From contig NC_083681.1 in assembly GCF_033118175.1 (NCBI RefSeq), positions 19,238,001 through 19,302,000 of the forward strand: DNA of 64,000 nt. The letters are read 5' to 3'. Source of the stretch: Dama dama. Its lineage: Eukaryota; Chordata; Mammalia; Artiodactyla; Cervidae. The translations under genes were made by a program, and so were the position numbers. The number at the start of each line of letters is the position of its first letter. Positions within the stretch are counted from its first letter, which is position 1. Positions 24,501 to 36,500 of this stretch are shown here, one piece after another. The notes beneath the pieces were generated by a model, which worked only from the letters and a program-made list of their open reading frames with translations, was not told the origin of the DNA and made no database searches.

Positions 24501-27500
24501 CATTTTAGAAAACTAACGCTGACAACACTTATATTTTTGAGAAAGCTGACTAGAAGCATGAGATTGAGTCTAAGAGTAGTAACAGTAGGAATGGAGAACA
24601 GTTCACATAAGGAAAATTAAAGAGGCAAAACTGATATGATTTGGTTGCTGTTTGTAAGTGGGTTTGGTGGAGAAGAGTATCAGTGGTGCCGTTTCCTGTT
24701 TGGGATGATGGAGTGGATGGAGAGGCTGTTTACCATGCTGATGAATAAAGGACGTGGCTGAGGGTTGCCACATCTGAGAAGGTGAATTAGTTTGGATTTG
24801 GAAGTGATCCAAGTGAAGATATTGAGTGAAAGTTAGAGAGGCATATCAGGCTGGAGCCTAATAAAAGTACCTGAGCCAAAGACACAGATGTGATTTGCAT
24901 TTCTCTGATAATGAGGACTCTTAAGCATCTTTTCATGTGTTTGTTGGCCATCTGTATGTCTTCTTTGGAGAAATGTCTGTGTAGGTTTTACTGCAGGGCA
25001 GCAGTGGTGTCACAGGCTTAGAGAATAGCCTTGTCGACATAGTAGGGGAAGGAGAGGGTAGGACGAATTGAGAGAATAGCATGAAAAATAGATAGCCAGT
25101 GGGGATTTGTGTGTGACAGGGAGCTCAATCCAGTGCTCCCTGCCAACTTGGAGCTGTGGGATGGAGTGAGACAGAAGGAAGTTCAAGAGGGAGGGGACAT
25201 GTGTGCATCTGTGACTGATTCATGTGGATGTATGGCAGAAACCAGCACAGTATTGTAAAGCAATTACCCTCCAATAAAAAATTTTTTAAAAGGAGGGGAC
25301 ATCTGTAGGTATACCTATGGCTGATTCATGTGGATGTATGGCAGAAATCATCACGATATTAAGTAATTATCTTCAAATTAAAAGTAAAATAAATTTTTTT
25401 TAAAAAGGAAGGAAGTCATCAGTCCATAGATGAGAATTGCGCCCTTTGATGTCGATAAGCTTTGCTTCAGGAAGTTATTATATAGGAAGGAAGTGTTAAA
25501 GGACAGATCTGAGATGTTTGGCTGCTTTGCTGCCACAGTCAAGAATCAATCAACCCGTGATTGATTCTTCCTTTCTCTTATCACACTCCTAGATCTGTGA
25601 TATACCTAATAATATATGGAGCTACCTTTGGCATTTTTGTGTTTACTTCCACATAGGTTACAGAATCATTCAAATTACAATTGGATTAAAAGAAATAACA
25701 GTCACTGATGGTGTGCCTCTTTCCCCTAAAATTAACATGAAAACCCTAAAGGGATTATAGTTTGTTATTAATTGCTTCTCTGACCAGACTTGTAGCTTTG
25801 TGCGCGTGTGCTTAGTCACTCAGTCACGTCCGATTCTTTGTGTCCCCATGGACTGTCGTCTGCCAGTCTTCTCTGTCTATGGAATTTTCCAGGCAGACAA
25901 GTTTCTTGTAGATAAAGATAATGTCTAGTCCTTTTTATTGCCGTTATATCTACTGTACCATTTTTTTTTTTTTTTAACTTTTATTTGCATTTATTTTCTG
26001 TGGCATTTATTCCCGGGCCATAAGTTTTTGTTTCTTCAGTTTCTTCTGGGATATCTTTTTCTTCTGTGCAACCTCCTCTTCTGGTTTAGGAACAATCTGT
26101 TCTTTTTCAGTAAGGATCATCTCAATGTGGCAGGGAGAGCTCATGTAGGGGTTGATCCGACCGTGAGCTCTGTAAGTCCTGCGCCACATCCTGGGGGCTT
26201 TGTTCACTTGGATGTGCTCAATGACCAGAGAATCTACATCTAAGCCCTTAAGTTCAGCATTACTCTCTGCATTTTTGAGCATGTGTAGTAAAAATTCAGC
26301 ACTCTTTTTGGGCCACCGACCCTGCGTCCAGCCCCACTGTTTGGCCTGTGCACACCTACCAACTCCACTGTTGTAACGACGGAAAGGCACACATTGCTTC
26401 TTTAAAGTAACATCCTTCAGATACTTGGTGGCTTTTCGGATATACATACCCTTTATGGCCTGGGCAGTTTCACGAGTGTTCTTAAAGTGAACATGAAGAT
26501 TTGAACCTCTTGATTTGCATGATTTTGTGGCGTTTTCTGGGTCGAGTGAATAGCACACCATTTTTAGGGGTCAGCTCAGGCAGCTTACCAGAAGAAGCTG
26601 TACCATTTTCATATTAAAACTCCTAGTACATATTAGTTGAACACAGTACTGAGAAAATAATTTTATATTTTATGTATTAAAGGATGTGCAGAAAAAGTCT
26701 TTTGAAGAGAAATATGAAGCTTTCGTGGAGATTTGCCAAAATTTTCAACCAGTTTTCCGTTACTTCTGCATGGAAAAATTCTTGGATCCAGCAGTGTGGT
26801 TTGAGAAACGATTGGCTTATACTCGGAGTGTGGCTACTTCTTCTATTGGTAATCTTCTTATACATTTTAGTAGATTCAGCACTTCCTACATTCTGTGTTA
26901 CAGGGAGATGATGATGGTGATCATGGTTTTTACCAAGCCACCATCATTAGATCATTGTGTTTCTTGTTGATCCTGATTCTTAGCTTCTAAATATAGCTCT
27001 TCTTATTTTGGCAGGAAAGAATTTCTTTTTTTCCAGGAAGAGAAATAAGACTGATTATTTTACTTCTTTACTTTATAATGAATATGTCTTATTTTCTCTT
27101 CCCTCAATGTATTATTTTCTGAGATTTTCTTTGGAAAATAATAAAACTCATGATAATTCCATTTAAGTTATTTCCTTTAATTGTTACTGGTCTTTTGCAT
27201 ACAGCCTTTATAACACTATGATATTAACACCCAATGATTGATTCTGTTTAATAGGAATAGGAATAATGATATATATTTAAATATTCTGTGTACAATATAT
27301 ATTCTGACTTTTTAATTTCTAAGAGTTTGGAATTAACAGTTAATTAGCAGTTAACAACATCTTAGAGTATAGAAACTAGCAGGAATATCAGTGATCTATT
27401 GTTTTTAATAAAAGAACACTTTTCATCACCTAGATACAATATATCAGGAAGGCAGGACATGTATGTTTTGAAAAGTTTCTGGGTAATAATGAAGCCCTCT

Positions 27501-30500
27501 TTTTTTCTACATTGAGAATCATTAATCTGATTCTGCTAATTTAATTTATGAACAGGAAAGTAGACCCAGTTAATGACAGAGCTAGCCATGCATCCCAGGC
27601 ATCCTGACACTCTGTTCACTATTTTTTCTGTAACATATCTCATGGTGTTTTTCATTAGGTTAAAAACATTTCAAAGCATGCTATCATCTGTCTTAAAAAT
27701 AGAAATGTAGTTTTTCCTGGATATATACCTGATTAATAAATCAATGATTAATTTGTGTTAAATATAATTCATCAAGCAGAAGAAAGTTTCACTGAAGAAT
27801 GAAGAACTTACCCATAGGCATCTCAATTTAAATATATATCATTATTCCTATTCCTATTAAACAGAATCAATCATTGGGTGTTAATATCATAGTGTTATAA
27901 AGGCTGTATGCATTGGCAGGGAGATTTTTTACCGCTGAGCCAGCAGGGAAGCCAGCAGGGGAAAATTTTTTTAAACAAATCATCTAGGATTTGTAAAATG
28001 CTGTATAAATTAAAATAGCTGGCAAGATTTGACTTAAACTGAGCATAGCCGAAAGGAAATGTACAAAATGTACAAAATTTCCTTTAGTAGGCAAAAAAGC
28101 CTAATAGTCAATAGTATTAGTTCAAATTATGGCTAATTGTGTTATAGAAATAGATGATATCAGTGATTTCAGGTGTTTTTTTTTTTTCTAGTTGGTTACA
28201 TACTTGGACTTGGTGATAGACATGTACAGAATATCTTGATAAATGAGCAGTCAGCAGAACTTGTACATATAGATTTAGGTAAGTAACCAAAGATATATTT
28301 CTTTGTTCAGTAAATATTTGGTCATCAAGAAATTTTTGTTGTTGTTTGCCTACCAGGATTGCAAGTATGAAAGAGAGACGGATATATCAAAACAATAAAT
28401 ATTGTTTATTTTTTTTAAAAAAAGCTTAAACACAGTGATACTGGAGGGAGTAGCTAATTCTGCTTCAGATAATGAGTGACATTTAAGCCAGGTCAAAGAG
28501 AAAGAAAGGATAATCTAGAGAGAAGATAGAGCAGATAGTGAAGGAAAGGATATTGAAGAGATAGCATGTTGTAGGAATGGTGAGAAATTAAGTGTGGCTG
28601 GAGTGAAGTTTGTATGTAGTTGAGTAGCTTGAGATATAGACTGGTTTATAAAAAGCCAGGCCAAGAAGTTTTAACTTAATCTTTTAAACAATGGAAAGTG
28701 AATGAAGATATATTTGATCAGGACATAATCCTGTTTATTGGAAAGATAATTTGGAGAACAGTATTAGCAGTAGGAATACAAGTTAGGGGAGATTATAATA
28801 GTTTAGACAAGAGATGATTTGGACTAAAGTTGTATAGACCAATGAGATTGGATTTAGGGACGTTTTTGTAGTAATTTTGCACCAAGTGATATAAGATGTG
28901 GAAACAATGGGAGAGAGGACTCCAAGATGATTGAAGCTTCTAAATAAGGAAAGCAGCAGGTTTTGTGGAAAATAAGAAACTGGTGAGCTTAGTTTTATGC
29001 ATAGTTTTGAGGTATTAATGGCATTTCCAGGATAAGTAGGCAGTTTAATGTATAGGAAAGTAAAGATGTTGAAAATAGTAAGAGATGTAGAACTTTAAGC
29101 AAATAGATTACAGTTAGTCACTGGACTAGAGGAGGTTCTAATCTGATACATCACTCTTGATGAAGAGGACTAAGGATAGAATTGTAAGGAATACCAACAT
29201 TCAAAAGTCTGAGTCTTGGATATTCCCCAGTGGTCCAGTGGTCAGGACTCAGCCCTCTCACTGCCCAGGGCCCAGGCTCATTTCCTGGTTGGGGAACAAA
29301 GATCCCACAAGCTGCACAGCACCGCCCAAAAGAAAGAAGGGGAAGAAAAAGGCTGAGTCAGAAAAAAAATGAGGAATAACCAGCAAGTAATAGAATCATA
29401 GAAACTAGAAGTAGGGCTCTCTTGGTAGCCAAGAGAGAATACATTTTCATGGAGGAAGAAGCACTGTGCTCAGTAGTATCGGATGCAGAAAGGTCAAATA
29501 AGATGAATGCTGAAAATAGGCCTTTGAACTTAATTAATCAATCTTAGTAAACTTTCGATAGAATGGAGGAAGTGAGGTTGTGAAAAGGCAAGGACTGAAC
29601 AGAAGTTTGGAAGTTAAGGACATATAGGCTAATAATGTGGAACTGTTCTGCAAGTTTAGAAGTAAGAGAAGAATGAAGAGAAATTTCCTACAGAGATGGG
29701 ATGTACTTATTTGGTCCCCTCCCCCACCCATTTTTGGGATTTTGAGGTGTTTTTGTTCTTATTCATTTACTCTCTTTCTTTTTTTGGCCACACTGCATGA
29801 CTTGTAGGACCTTAATTCTCTGACCAGAGACCAAACCTGGGCCCTTGGCAGTGAGTGTGTGGGGTCCTAACCACTGAACTGCCAGACTTGCTCATTTGCT
29901 TTCTTAAGTAATGGGAGGTACTTATAGGAGAGAGTCAAAGATAATTAAAATAGCAAGGGAAATCATAAAGTATGAATGTGGAGAGTTGGCTTTATACTGG
30001 AAGCATGTAGAAGAAGAAAGGATGAACACATTATCATTAGGAAAGTCTTTAGCCAGAGGGGAAAGAATTTGAGAAATTATATTTGCTATTCCATTTTCTC
30101 TGAGAACTGAAAAACGTTTATTTGCTAAGAATTGGAGGGATGGTAATTGACCCTAAAAGAACAATAAAAATTTTTAAATGGGTACTGTGGAAATGAGACC
30201 ACGAATTGACTAGAAAGGGATATGTAAGACTTGCCAAGTATTTTAAGGGATGCTTTCCTAAGATAGTAATCCTAAATTTGTAGTGACATCATATGATTTC
30301 TTCCAGAAGTCCTCAATATCCTTAGAGTTAATTTCTTTTTTTTTTTTCTTTTTTTTTCCACTTATTTTTATTAGTTGGAGGCTAATTACTTTACAATATT
30401 GTAGTGGTTTTTGCCTTACATTGACATGAATCAGCCATGGATTTACATGTGTTCCCCATCCCGATCCCCCCTCCCGCTTCCCTCTCCATCCCATCCCTCT

Positions 30501-33500
30501 GGGTCTTTCCAGTGCACCAGCCCTGAGCACTTGTCTCATGCATCCAACCTGGGCTGGTGATCTGTTTCACCCTTGATAGTATACTTGTTTCAATGCTGTT
30601 CTCTCTGAACATCCCACCCTCGCCTTCTCCCACAGAGTCCAAAAGTCTGTTCTGTACATCTGTGTCTCTTTTTCTGTTTTGCATATAGGGTTATCGTTAC
30701 CATCTTTTTAAATTCCATATATATGCATTAGTATCCTGTATTGGTCTTTATCTTTCTGGCTTACTTCACTCTGTATAATGGGCTCCAGTTTCATCCATCT
30801 CATTAGAACTGATTCAAATGAATTCTTTTTAATGGCTGAGTAGTATTCCATAGTGTATATGTACCACAGCTTCCTTATCCATTCATCTGCTGATGGGCAT
30901 CTAGGTTGCTTCCATGTCCTGGCTATTATAAACAGTGCTTCGATGAACATTGGGGTACACGTGTCTCTTTCAGATCTGGTTTCCTCGGTGTGTATGCCCA
31001 GGAGTGGGATTGCTGGGTCATATGGCAGTTCTATTTCCAGTTTTTTAATGAATCTCCACACCATTCTCCATAGTGGACTGTATTAGTTTGCATTCCCACC
31101 AACAGTGTAAGAGGGTTCCCTTTTCTCCACACCCTCTCCAGCATTTATTGCTTGTAGACTTTTGGATAGCAGCCATTCTGACTGGTTAGAGTTAAGTTCT
31201 ACTTTGAAATGGTAAGTATAGAGGAACAAAGGGCCAGGAAAATTTAAAGTACTAGCAAGAGTAATCAACTTTGTAGGGTATACCCTGAGCTGAGTAGGGA
31301 AAGAAGAGAGACTAATAAACTAGAAATCTTGATGAGTTTGAAGGTTATTTAATAAGAATAAAGGGGTAGAAGGAGAAGAGGTTTTGATTAGAATGTAGAA
31401 TTTAAGATTACTTAGGAAGTACTGTTTTAGGAGAAGATAAGTTTCATAGTCCAGATGTTCCAGCTAGATTTAGAAAAGGCAGAGGAACAAGAAATCAAAT
31501 TGCCAACATCCATTGGGTCATAGAAAAAGCAAGAGAATTCCAGAAAAACATCTGCTTCTGCTTCATTGACTATGATAAAAGCCTTTTACTGTGTGGATCA
31601 CAACAAACTGGAAAATTTTTAAAAAGATGGGAATACACGACCATCTTTACCTGCCTCCTGAGAAATCTGTATGCAGGTCAAGAAGCAATAGTTAGAACCG
31701 GACATGGGACAATGGACTAGTTCCAAATTGGGAAAGGAGTACGTCAAGGCTGTATATTGTCACCCTGCTTATTTAACTTATAGACAGAGTACATCATGGA
31801 AAATGCCAGGTTGGATGAAGCACAAGCTGGAATCCAGATCGCTGGGAGAAATATCAATAACCTCAGATATCCAGATGACACCACCCTTATGGCAGAAAGT
31901 GAAGAGGAACTAAAGAGCCTCTTGAAAGTGAAAGAGAAGAGTGAAAAAACTGGCTTAAAACTCAGCATTCAAAAAATGAAGATCATGGCATGCAGTCCCA
32001 TCACTTCATACTAAATAGATGGGAAAAAACGGAAACAGTGACAGACTTTATTTTCTTGGGCTCCAAAATCACTGCAGATGGTGACTGCAGCCATGAAATT
32101 AAAAGATGCTTGCTCCTTGGAAGAAAAGCTTTGACCAACCTAGACAGCATATTAAAAAACAGAAATATTACTTTGCCAGCAAAGATCCATCTGGTCAAAG
32201 CTATAGTTTTTCCAGTTCTCACATCTCCAGGATGTGAGAGTTGGACCATAAAGAAAGCTGAGTGCTGAAGAATTGATGTTTTTGAACTGTTGTGTTAGAG
32301 AAGACTCTTGAAAGTCCCTTAGACTGTAAGGAGATCAAACCAGTCAATCTAAAGGAAATCAACCCTGAATATTCATTGGAAGGACTGATGCTGAAGCTCC
32401 AATACTCCACCTGATGTGAAGAGCTGGCTTATTGGAAAATACCCTGATGCTGGGAAAGATTGAAGGCAGGAGAAGAAGGGGACGACAGAGGATGAGATGG
32501 TCGGATGGCATCACTGACTCGATAGACATGAGTCTGAGCAAGCTCCTGGAGTTGGTGATGGGCAGGGAAGCCTGGTGTGCTGCAGTCCATGGTGTCGCAG
32601 AGAGTTGACACGACTGAACTGAACTGAACTGAAGTTCACTTACTATAAGTGTAAGTTTTTGCTTAGTGGTTTGCTAAGAGAGAGTAAAACTGAATTTCAT
32701 TAGAACAGATAAGATCAAGGATATTATATGATTTTCCCCAGAACGAATTCCAGAGTTAGGACAGAGAGGAAGATCGTGAGCTAGAGCCATGTCAATGTTC
32801 AATGAATTTGAGAGTAATTCTTAGAAGCTGGGGGATAGTAAATATGAGAATGAGTGGAGTTGTTAGAGCCTGAATGTGGGAATTCAGAGGAGTGAAATTT
32901 TGCATGAGAATGAAAGAACAGTGGTCTGGAAGGGACAAAATAGAGATAGTAGTATGCCAACCTATGTTCAGGCTGTGCTAAAGGCATCTATAAATGAGAA
33001 AGGTAAATTGGTATAGCTACTTTGTGATACTGTTCAGCATTATCTGCTAAAGTTGGGAGTTGTGACCCAGCAGTTCCGCTGCAGTAGAAATGCACACCAT
33101 GTATATAAGAATGTTCATAGTGGTACTATTCATAATACCGCAGACTGGAAATAGCCCTAACCCCCGTCACAGATAGAATGAATGAATAGTCTATAACCAC
33201 ACCACCCTGAATGTATCCCGTCTTGTCTGATCTTGAAAGCTAAGCAGGCTTGGGCCTGGTTAGTACTTGTATAGGAAAATGGATGAATGAATTTTATTGT
33301 ATTCATAAAATGAAATACTATATAATAATGAGATTGAATGAACTATAGCCACACACAACATGGAAAACTCACAAATACAATATTAAGTGAAAGAATCTAG
33401 GTACAAAAGAATATGTACTGTATAATACTGATAAAATTAATCTACGGTATTAGAAGTCAGGATAGTGGTAACCCTTTGAAGAGGTGGTTCATGATTGTTA

Positions 33501-36500
33501 GGGAGACGGGGTGGGTTTTCTGGAATGCTGGTTACATAGGTTTGTTTTGTAAAATCTCAATATCCATACACTTGAGTGACTTTGTTAATTGATTCACTTT
33601 TCTGTGTGTCTCTCTTTGACTATCCATTGCTGCATTAGAAACCACTCTATATTTAGTAGGTTAAAACTACTATTATTATCTCTCATCGTCTATGGGTTGA
33701 CTGGACTCAGCTGGACAGTTCTCACTTAAGATCTTTCATACTATTGTAGTCAGAACCTGGGGCTGAATTTGCCTTAGGGTTAAACTGGGCCAGTGTCTAG
33801 GATGGCTTCTTACACATCTGATGCTTCCTTGCTCCTCCATGTGGCCTCTCTGTATAGCAAAGTAACCTGAACTTTTTTTGGGTGTGTGATTACAAGTACA
33901 TTAGTTTATTTTTTTTTAAAGTAGTTCTCCCTAAGATTTCTTCATCTTTGCCTGAGGTCTTTTTTTTTTTTTTTTAATTGAAGGATAATTACCTTACAGT
34001 GTTACATTGGTTTCTACCAAACATGGATGTGAATCATCCATATAACCTGAATTTCTTATAACATATCTCAGGGCTCCAAGAGGAAGGAAGTGGAAGTTAA
34101 GGGCTAGCATGCAACTGGCACAGTGTCACTTCTGCTATATTCTAAATCATAATAATGTCATAGTACCCATCCACATTCTCCCCTCTCTGGGACTCCAATA
34201 ACAATATATTAGACCATCGCACTGTAACATATATTCTGTTTACCTCCTTGTCTATATTTTTCAAACCTTGTTTTTCCTCCAACTCACCCATAGTGTCAGT
34301 GGAAACCATGCAGGAAGCCTGGACTTCAGTCTCACCCAGCTATAGCAAGGAAACCCCTCTCTTCTTGGATGTCAGAGGAGGCCAAGTGAGGAATCTGGCC
34401 TTCTATCATCACTTAGCAGTTACTTCTGTGTGGTTACTTCAAAAGCCAGCAAAAGCAGAAGTATAAATCCAGAGTCTTGTTATGTAATACACAAAAAGGT
34501 CGATTTCAATTGAAAACCATTTGTCAGGAAAATCGTAGTTTGAATGAGAAACAATAAATATCAGCACTAAGATGACAAAGGATTATCTGAAAAAGATTTT
34601 AAAGCAGCCATCATAGAAATGCTTCAAGGAGCAATTGCAAACATGTTTAAAACAAATGAAAAGGTAGTAAGTCTCAGCATGAAAATAGGACATATGAAAG
34701 AACCAGGTAGAAATTTTAGAAGAGTAAAATGCAATACTTAAAATTTTAAAACTCAGTGGTTAAGCTCAAGAAGCAGAAGGAAGGATCAGTGAACATGAAG
34801 ACAGAAGAGTAGAAATCATCCAGTATGACAACAGAGAAAGAAAAGGAGAAAATCTTCAGCAACTTGGGCTAGACAAAGAGTCCTTAGACTTGACACCTAA
34901 AGCATAGCCCCTAAGAACTCTCAAACTTCACCAGTATAAACAAAACAAAAACAGTTGTTAAATGGGTAAAAGGCATGAATAGACATTTCATCAAAGAAGA
35001 TATGTAGTTAGTAAATTCAGCACACAAAAGGATACTTACCTATACCACAGATTATAGCAGATTTCTTCATAATAGCCCCAAATTGGAAGCAATCCAGATG
35101 TCCTTTAAATGGGCAAATGCTTAAGCAAAATGGTACATCTCTACCATGGAATACAACTCAGTATAGATGACAATTTGGATAATTCTCTTGAGAATTATGT
35201 TGAGTGAAAAACCAATCCCAAAAGGTTAGATACTGTTTAACTCCATTTATATAACATGCATGAAATTACAAAATTATAAAAATGGAAAACAGATCAGTGA
35301 TTACTAGAAGAAGAGAGAGTAGGGATAGGCCTTGGGAGGTAAATAGATGTGCCTAATATAGCATAAGCTAATATAGCAGAGCCCAAAGAATTGATGCTTT
35401 CAAACTGTGGTGCTGGAGAATACTCTTGAGAGTCCCTCGGACAGCAAGGAGATCAAACTAGTCAATCTTGAAGAAAGTTAACCCTGAATATTCATTGGAA
35501 GGACAGATGCTAAAGCTGAAGTTCTGATACTTTGGCCTCCTAATACGAACAACTGACTCATTGGAAAAGACCCTGATGTTGGGAAACATTGAAGGCAGAA
35601 GGAGAAGGGGGTAACAGAGGATGAGATGGTTGGATGTCATCATCAATTCAATGGACATGAACTTGGGCAAACTCTGGGAGATGGTGAGGGACAGGGAAGC
35701 CTAGTGTGCTGCAGTCCATGGGGTCATGAAGAGTCAGACAGCTTGGCGACTGAACAACAATAATACAGCACGAGAGATCCTTACAGTGATGGAAATATTC
35801 TATATCTTAGTTGTATCAGTGTCAACATCCTGGTTTTAATATTGTACTATAGTTTTTTGCAAGATGTTACCATTGGGGAAAAATGGGTAAAAGATATATA
35901 TACATATCTTCTGCATTTTAAATTCTACCCTTCACTACCTTATTCTTTTTTTTTTTTTTTTTTTTAATTTTATTTTTATTTTTTTTTTTCCAGTGGGTTT
36001 TGTCATACATTGATATGAATCAGCCATGGATTTACATGTATTCCCAATCCCGATCCCCCCTCCCACCTCCCTCTCCACCCGATTCCTCTGGGTCTTCCCA
36101 GTGCACCAGGCCGGAGCACTTGTCTCGTGCATCCCACCTGGGCTGGTGATCTGTTTCACCATAGATAGCATACATGCTATTCTTTTGAAATATCCCACCC
36201 TCACATTCTCCCACAAAGTTCAAAAGTCTGTTCTGTATTTCTGTGTCTCTTTTTCTGTTCTGCATATAGGGTTATCGTTATCACCTTTCTAAATTCCATA
36301 TACATGTGACAGTATGCTGTAATGTTCTTTATCTTTCTGGCTTACTTCACTCTGTATAATGGGCTCCAGCTTCATCCATCTCATTAGGACTGGTTCAAAT
36401 GAATTCTTTTTAATGGCTGAGTAATATTCCATGGTGTATATGTACCACAGCTTCCTTATCCATTCATCTGCTGATGGGCATCTAGGTTGCTTCCATGTCC

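Noticed and set aside
26007..26561. A functional intron-nested ribosomal protein gene
   Set aside because: The intact frame is notable, but poly(A), target-site duplications and lack of introns show a retrocopy. No promoter was seen, so it is listed as a processed pseudogene.
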